NCBI GenBank assembly: GCA_002428015.1
Contig: DIZW01000036.1
Coordinates: 1-64,000 of the forward strand
Direction: 5' to 3'
DNA: 64,000 bases
Source: Oxalobacteraceae bacterium UBA6018
GTDB taxonomy: Bacteria; Pseudomonadota; Gammaproteobacteria; Burkholderiales; Burkholderiaceae_D
Shown: positions 8,042 to 18,362 of the stretch, piece by piece
Layout: every line of letters begins with the position of its first letter
Position numbering within the stretch: the stretch's first letter is position 1
Program-made: the position numbers and the translations under genes
Notes under the pieces: model-generated
Told to the model about the DNA's origin: nothing
Seen by the model: only the letters and a program-made list of their open reading frames with translations
Database searches by the model: none

Positions 8042-8974
8042 ATGAATTTGATTAACTCTGTGATCGCGCGTGCCAAACGGGACTTCTTCCGTTGGCACTA
8101 TTCGCGCGCATCCCACAGCGTTCTAAGGACAAAACCGGTTGCAAAGGGAACGCTACCGTTCATGCTGTTGTCGATGGTGCAGCCGCGTGATGTCGTTTCC
8201 TACTTGGTGGCGGTCAAGTCGTTCACGCACTTCTTGAACCCTGCACGTATTGTCGTGGTCTGTGACCCGGCAATGACAGCTGATGATTGTGCCACTCTCA
8301 GCAAGCACATTCCCCATCTCGAATTGCGCCGCGCGGACGAATTTACCGATCCGCGCATTCCACGTGGGGGCACTTGGGAGCGCCTATTCGCAATCGCCGG
8401 CTACGCGGCGGACAACTATGTAGTCCAACTCGACGCTGACACCGTCACGATTCAGCCGATTCCGGAAGTGCTCGCTGCGATCGAGGCTAGATGCGGCTTC
8501 GTGCTGGTCGAAAAGAGCTCGACCTGCATGTTGTCCCTTGAAGAAATTCGCAACATCACCGTGCCCAAGCTGCGGCCGAATCCGCACGTGCAAAGCATGT
8601 CTGAAGCGACGATGGCAACAGTCGGGCTACCGCCTGGAGCCCGCTACGTACGCGGCTGCTCCGGCTTTGCGGGGTTCCCGCCAACATTGACCATGCGTGA
8701 AGAGATGCTCGATTTTTCCAAGCGTATGTTCGACGAGCTGGGCGAACACTGGAAACGCTGGGGTACCGAACAGGTGACATCGAACTATCTGGTGGCGAAC
8801 TCCCATGGCGCCGTCACCTTGCCCTTTCCTAAATTCGGTACCCCCAATCATGCCACCGCGGAAACCGCATTCTTTCACTTCATCGGTTCAATGCGATTCA
8901 TCAACAGCCATTACGCCGCCACATCGGTCGAAGCAATCGGCCTGATCAATAGCCAGCAATCCACCGGCGCCTAA
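8042..8974 (+). CDS. GT-A-like nucleotide-diphospho-sugar transferase (hypothetical)
   Basis: The 310-residue protein has a central VVQLDADTVTI strand with Asp131-Ala-Asp133, a DXD-type metal/nucleotide-sugar motif. Before it lies a Rossmann-like segment (RIVVVCDPAM). This suggests a GT-A fold transferase acting on an envelope polysaccharide, in keeping with its neighbours. The assignment is by motif and context, not by a confident family match. A good Shine-Dalgarno (AAGGGGTAGGG) precedes the ATG, and an A/T-rich 80-bp gap upstream could hold a promoter. It has no signal peptide. Confidence 0.6.
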   Translation: MNLINSVIARAKRDFFRWHYSRASHSVLRTKPVAKGTLPFMLLSMVQPRDVVSYLVAVKSFTHFLNPARIVVVCDPAMTADDCATLSKHIPHLELRRADEFTDPRIPRGGTWERLFAIAGYAADNYVVQLDADTVTIQPIPEVLAAIEARCGFVLVEKSSTCMLSLEEIRNITVPKLRPNPHVQSMSEATMATVGLPPGARYVRGCSGFAGFPPTLTMREEMLDFSKRMFDELGEHWKRWGTEQVTSNYLVANSHGAVTLPFPKFGTPNHATAETAFFHFIGSMRFINSHYAATSVEAIGLINSQQSTGA

Positions 8975-9014
8975 TCACCCCTGCGTATCTGCATCCAATT
9001 GAACAAAGTACGCC

Positions 9015-10466
9015 ATGGCTAATCTGCGCCGATCATTGATCATCAATTTTTTTTCATCGACCGGTTCAACGTTGATGAAATTCGTCGTCAGCGTTGTACT
9101 TGCACGTATCCTCTCCCCCGGAGAGATCGGCGTGTTCTCGATGACCGTCGTATTCGTCAATATTGCTCACATTTTCCGTGATTTCGGGGTCGGCAGTTAC
9201 CTCCAGCGCGAACCGGAACTCACCACCGACAAGATGCGCTCGGCCATCGGCGTCGCCTACGCGTCGTCATGGATGATAGCTCTGGTTCTCTTCTGCGCGA
9301 GTGGGGCGATCGCACACTGGTTCAAGGAACCGCAAATGGTCCCGGTCATGCGGGTGTTGTCCATGGGCTTTGTGCTCATTCCATTCGGATCGATTACGAG
9401 CGCGCTACTCACGCGGGAATTTGCGGCGGAAAAGCAGGCGATCGTCAATATGGCCGGCACGACCAGTTATTGTGCTAGTTGCCTGATTCTGGGCTGGATG
9501 GGATTTGGCAGCATGAGCCTAGCTTGGGCGAATCTGATCAATATTTTGGTCTGCGCGCTCGTGTATATTCCCCTGCGGCCGGCGGGTGTACCCTGGATGC
9601 CCGCATTCCGCCACTGGAAAAGCGTCGTGCATTTCGGCGTGGGCAGCATTATTTCAAACTGCGCCGTCGCGATCGAAAACGCCATACCCGACATTTTGCT
9701 GGGAAAGTTGGGCAGCGCCAGCATGGTCGGCCTGTTCAGCCGCGCCAACTCCACCGTCACAATTTTCACCCACGTTGCCGGTTCCACAGTCAGTTACGGC
9801 GCCGTGTCGTACCTCTCGAAGAGTCACCACAAAGGCGATTCACTCAGTCCAATCCTGGCGCGCGCGACCGCGTTACTGACCGGGATCGGATGGCCGGCGC
9901 TGGCGTTGACCGCGGTGCTTGGGCGAGACATCGTCCTGGCACTGTATGGCGACAAATGGTTAGATAGCGTCCCTGCGATCTTGCCATTAACCGCTGCCGC
10001 CGGCATCATCATGCTATTTCACTACACCCCGATGGCACTGACCGCCATTGGGCGCCCCTATCTGGGGGCGGTGCCAGTCTTCGTTACCATCCTGAGCCGA
10101 ATTCTCATCGGCGTGGCGCTGTTTGACCATACGCTATCGATGTTCGCTTGGGCAATCTTGCTGGCAACCCTGTGCGCAGCCCCCGTGATGGCATACCAGC
10201 AGAATTACTACTTCGGTCTTTCTGCGGCCGGCAACATCCGAGTCATGGCGCCAAGCGCCTTCGCCAGCGCAGCCTGCGCGCTGGCCGCTTATCTGATGAA
10301 CCATTTAATACCAGAGTCGCTGGGCGCGCTCACGCGCTTGTTGATGATGGCTGCCCCATTAGCGGCAGTGTGGTATCTGTCGCTGCGCGCGTCAAATCAT
10401 GTGCTGGTAGACGAAATCCACCACGTTGTGGGGGGAATCTACGCCCGCTTCACGCGCCCAGCCTAG
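9015..10466 (+). CDS. Wzx-type oligosaccharide flippase (MOP superfamily)
   Basis: The 483-residue membrane protein shows the many-helix pattern of the polysaccharide transporter branch of the MOP exporters. The N-terminal helices include SSTGSTLMKFVVSVVLARIL and the RDFGVGSYLQRE loop between helices. Such proteins flip undecaprenyl-linked oligosaccharide units across the inner membrane. It is the third gene of a polysaccharide set with the two transferases upstream, only 40 bp from the second. No polymerase, ligase or chain-length regulator is visible, so the set is incomplete here or its partners are elsewhere. Confidence 0.85.
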   Translation: MANLRRSLIINFFSSTGSTLMKFVVSVVLARILSPGEIGVFSMTVVFVNIAHIFRDFGVGSYLQREPELTTDKMRSAIGVAYASSWMIALVLFCASGAIAHWFKEPQMVPVMRVLSMGFVLIPFGSITSALLTREFAAEKQAIVNMAGTTSYCASCLILGWMGFGSMSLAWANLINILVCALVYIPLRPAGVPWMPAFRHWKSVVHFGVGSIISNCAVAIENAIPDILLGKLGSASMVGLFSRANSTVTIFTHVAGSTVSYGAVSYLSKSHHKGDSLSPILARATALLTGIGWPALALTAVLGRDIVLALYGDKWLDSVPAILPLTAAAGIIMLFHYTPMALTAIGRPYLGAVPVFVTILSRILIGVALFDHTLSMFAWAILLATLCAAPVMAYQQNYYFGLSAAGNIRVMAPSAFASAACALAAYLMNHLIPESLGALTRLLMMAAPLAAVWYLSLRASNHVLVDEIHHVVGGIYARFTRPA

Positions 10467-10514
10467 CCCAACCAGGATGGAATGGGCTGGCCAGCGCGCG
10501 GCGCCGCTAGCCGC

Positions 10515-12542
10515 CTACCAGATCGTTACGCGCTCCTGCGGCGGCAGGTACATGGCGTCGCCCGGCTTGACCCCGAAAGCCTCGTAGAACCCCGGCTGGT
10601 TCATCATGCTGCCGTTGGCGCGGAACCGGCCCGGCGCATGCGGGTCGGTCTTGATCTGCACGATCTGCTGGGCCTCGCGCATCGTCACCCGCCATACCCG
10701 TCCGAAGCCCATGAAAAAGCGCTGCGCTCCGGTGAAGCCGTCGATCACCGGAGCCGCCTGGCCGCCCAGCGACAGCTGGTAAGCCTTGTAGGCGATCGCC
10801 ACGCCGGCGTTGTCGGCGATGTTCTCCCCCAGCGTCAGCGCGCCGTTGACATGGTAGCCGGGCAGCGGGCTGTAGCCGTCGTACTGCCTGGTCAGGCGCG
10901 CGGCCTTGGCGTCGAACTTGGCGCGGTCCTCCGGGGTCCACCAGTCGCGCAGGTTGCCCTCGCCGTCGAACTGGCTGCCCTTGTCGTCGAAGCCGTGGCT
11001 GATCTCGTGCCCGATCACCGCGCCGATGGCGCCGTAATTGACCGCGTCGTCGGCGCGCACGTCGAAGAATGGCGGCTGCAGGATCGAGGCCGGGAACACG
11101 ATCTCGTTCATGGCCGCGTTGTAGTACGCATTGACGGTTTGCGGCGTCATGTGCCACTCGCCGCGCTCGACCGGTTTGCCGAGCTTGTTGATGTCGCGCG
11201 CGTAGGCAAAGGCGCGTGCGCGCATCACGTTGCCGGCCAGGTCGTCGCGCATGACCGACAGCGCCGCGTAGTCGCGCCACTTGTCGGGGTAGCCGATCTT
11301 GGCGTGAAAGCTGGCCAGCTTGGCCTGCGCCTGCTGCCGGGTCGCGGGGCTCATCCAGTCGAGCGTGTCGATGCTGGCCTTGTAGGCGGCCAGCAGGTTG
11401 GCCACCAGGGTCTGCATGCGCGCCTTGCGCTCGGGCGGGAAGTAGCGCGCCACGTACTGCTTGCCCAGCGCTTCGCCGAGCGCGCCTTCGACCACGGCCA
11501 CGCCCCGCTTCCAGCGCGGCTGGTTCTGCGCCGCCCCGGTCAGGACGGTGCCGTAGAACGCGAAGTCGGCGTCGACGAAGCGGGCCGACAGGTAAGGCGC
11601 GTAGGCGCGCACCAGCTGCCACTCGAAATAGGCCTTCCACGCTTCCAGGCTGGTGGCGCCGAGCACGCGGTCGAAAGCGGCCAGGTAGCTCGGCTGGCTG
11701 ACGATCACGTCATCGGTCTTGTTGGCCACGCCGGCCGCGGCCAGCGCGCGTCCCCAGTCGTAGGCGGGGGTAAGCGCGGCCAGCTGGCGCCGGTCGACCT
11801 TGTTGTAGCGCTTGACCGGGTCGCGGTTCTCGACTCGGGTCCACTGGGCCTCGGCCAGCGCCGTCTCGAGCGCGAGCACTTGCGCCGCCGCGCCGCCCGC
11901 GTCCGGCGCGCCCACCATGGCCAGCATGGTCTCGATGTGGGCCTGGTAGCGCGCGCGCACCGCGGCCAGCTTGGCGTCGCCCAGCTTGAGGTAGTAGTCG
12001 CGGTCCGGCAGGCCCAGGCCGGACTGGCCGATGTAGGCCGCGTAGCGGGTCGAGGCGCGGCTGTCCTGGGCCACGGAGAGCGCGTACGGCAGCGCCACGC
12101 CAAGCTGGGCCAGATGGGCGATCAGCGCCGGAATGGCCTTCTTATCGCGCAGCATGCGGATGCGCGCCAGCTCGCCCGTCAACGGCTTGTAGCCGCGCTC
12201 TTCCAGGCGCGCCTGGTCCATGAAGCTGGCGTACAGGTCGGCGATCTTGCGCGCCTCGCCGCCGGCGCCCGCGGCCGGGTCGGCCTGGTCCGCCTCGATC
12301 AGGGCGCGCAGCTGGGGCGTGGTCTCGTCGCGCAGCTGCATGAAGGTGCCCCAGCTCGCTTTGTCGGCCGGAATCTGGGCACTCTTGAGCCAGGCGCCGT
12401 TCAGGTAGGTGTAGAAATCGTCCTGGGGACGCACCGAGGCGTCGATGTCGCGCAGGTCGATCCCGGAAACGGGCGCGGGCTCGCCGGCGTGGACGCAGGC
12501 GGCGAGGCCCAAGGCGAGCGTGCTGAGTATGGCTTTTTTCAC
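10515..12542 (-). CDS. M13-family zinc metallopeptidase (neprilysin/PepO-like)
   Basis: The zinc motif HEISH is at residues 512-516, followed by GENIADNAG with the third ligand Glu, and the protein ends in a C-terminal Trp as this family does. Length is 675 residues from a GTG start at 12542, chosen because AAGGA stands just upstream and a signal peptide (KKAILSTLALGLAACVHA) follows at once. An upstream ATG at 12590 would add residues before the signal peptide. M13 enzymes cut small peptides; this one is secreted to the periplasm or outside. It converges with the flippase gene. Confidence 0.92.
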   Translation of the reverse strand: MKKAILSTLALGLAACVHAGEPAPVSGIDLRDIDASVRPQDDFYTYLNGAWLKSAQIPADKASWGTFMQLRDETTPQLRALIEADQADPAAGAGGEARKIADLYASFMDQARLEERGYKPLTGELARIRMLRDKKAIPALIAHLAQLGVALPYALSVAQDSRASTRYAAYIGQSGLGLPDRDYYLKLGDAKLAAVRARYQAHIETMLAMVGAPDAGGAAAQVLALETALAEAQWTRVENRDPVKRYNKVDRRQLAALTPAYDWGRALAAAGVANKTDDVIVSQPSYLAAFDRVLGATSLEAWKAYFEWQLVRAYAPYLSARFVDADFAFYGTVLTGAAQNQPRWKRGVAVVEGALGEALGKQYVARYFPPERKARMQTLVANLLAAYKASIDTLDWMSPATRQQAQAKLASFHAKIGYPDKWRDYAALSVMRDDLAGNVMRARAFAYARDINKLGKPVERGEWHMTPQTVNAYYNAAMNEIVFPASILQPPFFDVRADDAVNYGAIGAVIGHEISHGFDDKGSQFDGEGNLRDWWTPEDRAKFDAKAARLTRQYDGYSPLPGYHVNGALTLGENIADNAGVAIAYKAYQLSLGGQAAPVIDGFTGAQRFFMGFGRVWRVTMREAQQIVQIKTDPHAPGRFRANGSMMNQPGFYEAFGVKPGDAMYLPPQERVTIW

Positions 12543-12783
12543 ATCGGGTCCTTGGTAAGGATGGCGGCGGACTGGGCTTGTGGCCGGCAACAGGCAATTC
12601 TAGCGCCGGCGCCCGCGCCGCACCGGCGCACGCCCGTTTTTTTGCTTTGCGCGAGACCCGGCCGGCGCGCCGCAAGGTTTTGCCCGCGCCGGCACACCGT
12701 GCCGGGCGAGTTCGGGTTTATACTGGATTCGCACACTGCCGGCGCGCGGCGCCTGGCATATCAATCTTGTATCGGGTGATCTC

Positions 12784-14208
<1,425 letters not shown>

Positions 14209-14280
14209 CTGCGCGCCGCCCGCGGCGCCGGTCGATGGCGCGATGGCGGGCGATGGGGCCGTCAGGCTGGCGGGGCTGTG

Positions 14281-15408
14281 TCAGGCCGGCGCTGGCGCGG
14301 CGCGCGGCGCCAGCGACCGCCCAAGGCGGCGTCCCAGCGCGATCCCTGGCAATTCGATCCAACGGTAGGTCAACGCGGACAGTGCCAGCGTGGCGGTCAG
14401 CGTCGCGGCCAGCATCATGAGCGCGAACTGCGGCTTGCCCGACGGTGGCGCCAGTGCCAGCACGGTCTGCTGGGCCAGGTAGAACACCAGCATGTGGAGC
14501 AGGTACACCGAGTACGAGACCTTGCCCATCCATTGCAGCGGTGGCAGATGCAGGAAGGCGAGCACCGCGCGCCCCACCACGCCCTCGCGGCCACGCCGTG
14601 CCGCGACGACCGCGTTGAGTACGACGATCCACAGCGTCAGCGATATCACCCGCGCCGAGAAGCTGTACACCAGCGCGATCGCGGCCACGGCCAGCAAGTC
14701 CAGCAGGGAGGCGTCGGCACCAAGGCGCGGGCTGTGCTTCCAGGCGTAATACGAGACGATGCCGATGATGAAAAAACCGGCCTGGCGCACCGCGAAGCCT
14801 TCGCCGCCGTAGTTCAGCGAGCGCAGCGCGCACAGCCCGAGCAGCACGGCGCACAGGGCCTTGCGGCGGCGCGTGGCCACCAGCGCGAACAGCAGCGGCG
14901 CGACCAGGTAGAACTGCCACTCCACCGAAATGCTCCAGGCCTGGCCGATGATGGCGTACTCACTGGCCGGCAAGAGCGCGTCGCTGATGGCGCCGTGCAG
15001 CATGGTGAGGTGGGCCAGCAGATGTTGCGGCAGCTGCCGGATCGCGTCGGCGTGCAGCGCGGCGTCGGCGCTGATCGCCTTGCCGGCAAACGGCGAGGCG
15101 TGGATCAGGTTCAGCTGCCATTGCAGGGTGAGCGCGGCCACCGCCAGCACGGCCAGGTACATCGGCGCCAGGCGGAACCAGCGCCCCACGATGAACTGGC
15201 GGTAGGAGAGGCTCTGGTTGTCGAGCAAGAAGAAGATCACGAAACCGGACAGGATGATGAACACGTCGACCGCCTGGCCAGGGTCGGCCAGCAGGGCGAA
15301 CAGCCCGAAGTCGCCGGGACCATAGCCGACATGCTTGAAAGTGTGCCCGACGACGACCCACAAGGCCATCAGGCCGCGGATCGATTCGAGCGCTGGAATG
15401 CGGTTCAT
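14281..15408 (-). CDS. acyltransferase 3 family membrane protein (OafA/YrhL-like)
   Basis: The 375-residue protein starts NRIPALESIRGLMALWVVVGH, the usual helix 1 of AT3 acyltransferases, including the conserved R and H. About ten hydrophobic helices follow. Such enzymes move acetyl or other acyl groups onto surface polysaccharides or membrane glycans. Start at 15408 was chosen because AAGGA lies four bases upstream; an ATG at 15420 is in frame. It stands alone, divergent from the FabH-like gene and convergent with ctpA, so its substrate is unknown. There is no SGNH domain at the C-terminus. Confidence 0.85.
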   Translation of the reverse strand: MNRIPALESIRGLMALWVVVGHTFKHVGYGPGDFGLFALLADPGQAVDVFIILSGFVIFFLLDNQSLSYRQFIVGRWFRLAPMYLAVLAVAALTLQWQLNLIHASPFAGKAISADAALHADAIRQLPQHLLAHLTMLHGAISDALLPASEYAIIGQAWSISVEWQFYLVAPLLFALVATRRRKALCAVLLGLCALRSLNYGGEGFAVRQAGFFIIGIVSYYAWKHSPRLGADASLLDLLAVAAIALVYSFSARVISLTLWIVVLNAVVAARRGREGVVGRAVLAFLHLPPLQWMGKVSYSVYLLHMLVFYLAQQTVLALAPPSGKPQFALMMLAATLTATLALSALTYRWIELPGIALGRRLGRSLAPRAAPAPA

Positions 15409-15598
15409 GGTGTCCTTCATTACTCATCAGCTTATGTTGGCGCAATGGTAACCGATCCGCCCGAAAACCGAGCCCACACTCTAGGAAAAGCGGGCCGTCC
15501 CTCGCGCCCGCGGCACCCGGGCCTGGGTGGCTTTGTGTAGAATCGACCGATCGCCCGCGCGCGCAGGCCGCCCGCCCCACCTTTTTGAAAGTTTGCTT

Positions 15599-16720
15599 AT
15601 GAAACAAGTCGTTATCAGCGGCACCGGCCTGTACACCCCGCCGCACGCGATCTCGAACGAGGAGCTGGTGGCCGCCTTCCACGCCTACGCCGCCCAGTTC
15701 AACACCGCCCATGCGGACGCCATCGCGGCCGGCGCCGTGGCGCCGCTCGAAGCGTCCAGCGCAGCGTTTATCGAGAAAGCCTCCGGCATCCAGTCGCGCT
15801 ACGTAATGGAGAAATCCGGCATCCTCGACCCGCAGCGGATGGCGCCGCGCATCGCCGAGCGCGCCGACGACGCGCTCTCGCTGCAGGCCGAGATGTGCGT
15901 GGCGGCCGCGCGCGACGCGCTGCGCCGGGCCGACCGCGTCCCGGCCGACATCGACATGGTGCTGGTCGCCTGCAGCAACCTGCAGCGCGCCTACCCGGCC
16001 ATGGCGGTCGAGGTGCAGGACGCGCTCGGCATCGACGGCTACGGCTTCGATATGAACGTGGCCTGCTCCTCGGCCACCTTCGCCATCCAGACGGCGGCGG
16101 CGGCGGTGCAAAGCGGGCAGGCGCGCACGGTCCTGGTGCTCAACCCCGAGATCACCAGCGGCCACTTGAACTACCGCGACCGCGACAGCCATTTCATTTT
16201 CGGCGACGCCTGCACCGCGATGGTGGTCGAGGCGCGCGACACGGCCGTCGGCGCCCACCAGTTCGCCATCGTGGAGACGCGCCTGAAAACCCGCTTCTCG
16301 AACAACATCCGCAACAATTTCGGCTTCATGAACCGCTTCGACGAGGCCGGCGTGGGCCAGCCGGACAAGCTGTTCCGCCAGCAGGGCCGCAAGGTGTTCA
16401 AGGAAGTGTGCCCGATGGCCGCGGCGATGATAGGCGACACGGTGGCCCACGCCGGGCTCGCGCTCGGTCAGGTGGCGCGCTTCTGGCTGCACCAGGCCAA
16501 CCTCGGCATGAATCTCCTGATCATGCGCACCCTGCTCGGGCGCGAAGCGGAGCCGGGCGAGGCGCCCGTGATCCTGGACCGCTACGCCAACACCTCGTCG
16601 GCCGGGTCCATCATCGCCTTCCACCTGCACCATGCCGACCTGGCGCCCGGGGCCTATGGGGTGATCTGCTCGTTCGGCGCCGGCTACTCGATCGGCTGCG
16701 TGGTGCTGCGCAAGCTGTAA
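15599..16720 (+). CDS. beta-ketoacyl-ACP synthase III-like enzyme (FabH family)
   Basis: The 373-residue thiolase-fold protein carries the KAS III triad: Cys156 in NVACSSATFA, His298 in LHQANLG and Asn331 in YANTSSAGS. It condenses an acyl-CoA starter with malonyl-ACP. It is longer than housekeeping FabH (about 320 residues) and has an N-terminal insertion, matching the subgroup of longer FabH-like proteins that in pseudomonads feeds beta-oxidation intermediates into fatty acid synthesis. It is not in a fab gene cluster, which fits an alternative synthase. ATG at 15599 follows GAAAG; longer in-frame starts lack a ribosome site. Confidence 0.85.
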   Translation: MKQVVISGTGLYTPPHAISNEELVAAFHAYAAQFNTAHADAIAAGAVAPLEASSAAFIEKASGIQSRYVMEKSGILDPQRMAPRIAERADDALSLQAEMCVAAARDALRRADRVPADIDMVLVACSNLQRAYPAMAVEVQDALGIDGYGFDMNVACSSATFAIQTAAAAVQSGQARTVLVLNPEITSGHLNYRDRDSHFIFGDACTAMVVEARDTAVGAHQFAIVETRLKTRFSNNIRNNFGFMNRFDEAGVGQPDKLFRQQGRKVFKEVCPMAAAMIGDTVAHAGLALGQVARFWLHQANLGMNLLIMRTLLGREAEPGEAPVILDRYANTSSAGSIIAFHLHHADLAPGAYGVICSFGAGYSIGCVVLRKL

Positions 16721-16808
16721 GGACGGCGCGGCGGGCGCGCGTCCCACCCGCGCGCACGGTTGGGCGGGTTCGCTTGTCAGGGGGCGGGCTTTCCCGTAGG
16801 CTAGGGCT

Positions 16809-17363
16809 ATGGTCGCCCGTCTACTGTTTTCCCTGCTGTTCTGCCTCGCCCTGCCCGCCCTGGCGCAGGTGCCCAAACTCGAGGTCAGCGTCAAGCGCGA
16901 GAGCGTGGACGGGGAGCATGAGTTCGAGGTGTCCGCCAGCGGCACCGTGCAGGCGAACCAGGCCGTGGTGTGGAAGATCCTGACCGCCTACGAGCGCATG
17001 CCCGAGTTCGTGCCCGACATGCAGAGCGCCAAGGTGTTGGCGCGCAACGGCAACCGCGTGCTGCTCGAGCAGTATGGCCAGGCCCACTTCCTGTTTTTCA
17101 CGCGCCACATCCACCTGATCGTCAACGTGAGCGAGGAGCCGATGTCGAGGATCGATATCGTCCTGGTCGACGGCGACATGAAGGTCTACCACTGCCGCTG
17201 GGAGTTGAGCACCCTGCCCGACAACGGCGGCACCCGCATCGTGTACACCGGAACGATGGTGCCGCGCTTCTACGTGCCCGGCATCCTTGGTACCAACTTC
17301 GTGCGCGCCGACATCGAGCGCATGATGGCCGCCGTGCTGGCGCGCATCGACCAGCCGGGCTAA
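16809..17363 (+). CDS. secreted SRPBCC/START-like protein
   Basis: The 184-residue protein begins with a clear signal peptide (ARLLFSLLFCLALPALAQ) and continues as a polyketide-cyclase/COQ10-type helix-grip domain (WKILTAYERMPEFVPDM ... GTRIVYTGTMVPRFYVP). Such domains bind hydrophobic ligands; the periplasmic form has no assigned reaction. It lies 88 bp after the FabH-like gene on the same strand, which hints at a lipid-related role, but no shared promoter is visible. Confidence 0.75.
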   Translation: MVARLLFSLLFCLALPALAQVPKLEVSVKRESVDGEHEFEVSASGTVQANQAVVWKILTAYERMPEFVPDMQSAKVLARNGNRVLLEQYGQAHFLFFTRHIHLIVNVSEEPMSRIDIVLVDGDMKVYHCRWELSTLPDNGGTRIVYTGTMVPRFYVPGILGTNFVRADIERMMAAVLARIDQPG

Positions 17364-17819
17364 TCAGGCCGGGTAGCTCTCGCGGTCGCGCAGTTCGGCG
17401 AACTGCTCGATGCTGCCGATCTTCACCACCACCGGATTCAGGCTCAGCTGGGGCGCCATGGCGCGCCAGGCGAACTGCCACTCGCGCTCGTGGGCCTCGG
17501 CCACGGTCTTGGTGAAGGCGGCGCCCAGGGCCGCGCGCGCGCCGTACTCGACGGCGCCGTCGATCCCGGCCCAGCTCGGCAAGGCGCGCTGCACGGCGCG
17601 GTGCAGGCGCTCGCCGAATTCCTCGGTGTTGTGGATGATCAGGCAGGCGTCGGCCGGGCCGAACTGGTCGAACAGCGCTTTATCCCAGGCTTGGGAAAAC
17701 GACAGGGTCAGGCAGCGGTTGGCCGGCACCAGGCGGAACTGGCCGGCCGTCAGCGATTGTTCCAGTTCGGCCCGCGGCGCGTAGCGATACAGTGTCGGAG
17801 GGCGTTGATAGTCATGCAT
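17364..17819 (-). CDS. conserved hypothetical protein, 151 residues
   Basis: The product starts HDYQRPPTLYRYAPRAELEQ and contains CLTLSFSQAWDKALFDQFG and EFGERLHRAVQRALPSW. It has no signal peptide or membrane helix. The TLYRYAP and LTLSF segments resemble small bacterial proteins of unknown function that lie beside DUF2721 genes. It follows the DUF2721 gene with a 26-bp gap and probably shares its transcript. I do not recognise a function. Confidence 0.6.
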   Translation of the reverse strand: MHDYQRPPTLYRYAPRAELEQSLTAGQFRLVPANRCLTLSFSQAWDKALFDQFGPADACLIIHNTEEFGERLHRAVQRALPSWAGIDGAVEYGARAALGAAFTKTVAEAHEREWQFAWRAMAPQLSLNPVVVKIGSIEQFAELRDRESYPA

Positions 17820-17845
17820 AAATAGCTCGGTAATGTCAGTCTGTT

Positions 17846-18307
17846 CTAGTAGGCGTCGGTCGACTTGCCGCGGAACGTGGGTTGATGGTGGCGAAAGCGC
17901 AGGCGCCGCGAGGCGATGAAGATTTCGCGCAGCAGGCACACGAAGCTGCCGATCAGGGAAACCATGGCCAGCACGAAGCCGCCCGCGATGTATTTGTCCA
18001 GCGGCAGGTTGGTGGTGTCGCCCAGGAACAGCATCGCGATGACCAGGCAGATCAGCAGGCCGCAGCTGGTCGACAGCGTGATCGCGTAGTTGATCAGGTG
18101 GGTGCGCTGGTACAGCACCTGCAGCTCGTCCATGTAGGCGTCGTTGTGGCCCACGTCGAGCCGGTCCTCGAGCACGCGGGTGCGGTCGATGATGCGCGCC
18201 AGGCGGTTGGTCAGCACCGTCAGCTTGGTGCCCACACCGGTGAGCAGGAACACCGGGGCGATCGCCAGCTGGATCATATGGCCGATATCGGTGATCTGGA
18301 TATTCAT
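17846..18307 (-). CDS. DUF2721 membrane protein
   Basis: The 153-residue protein has three hydrophobic helices: about 8-27 (HMIQLAIAPVFLLTGVGTKL), about 70-95 and about 105-128. Between the first two lies a charged stretch rich in Arg (NRLARIIDRTRVLEDRL). This layout is typical of DUF2721 inner-membrane proteins, whose function is unknown. ATG at 18307 was chosen because it opens the conserved domain; a longer frame upstream lacks support. It is followed closely by a small hypothetical gene. Confidence 0.75.
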   Translation of the reverse strand: MNIQITDIGHMIQLAIAPVFLLTGVGTKLTVLTNRLARIIDRTRVLEDRLDVGHNDAYMDELQVLYQRTHLINYAITLSTSCGLLICLVIAMLFLGDTTNLPLDKYIAGGFVLAMVSLIGSFVCLLREIFIASRRLRFRHHQPTFRGKSTDAY

Positions 18308-18362
18308 GCAAGCGCGGACACAGGTTGTGGGAAAGTTGCCGCTAGTGTAGCAGCCCGGCCGC

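Noticed and set aside
10482..12779. Long open frame opposite the M13 peptidase
   Set aside because: It mirrors the peptidase codons and has no recognisable motifs; the peptidase has a zinc motif, signal peptide and ribosome site.
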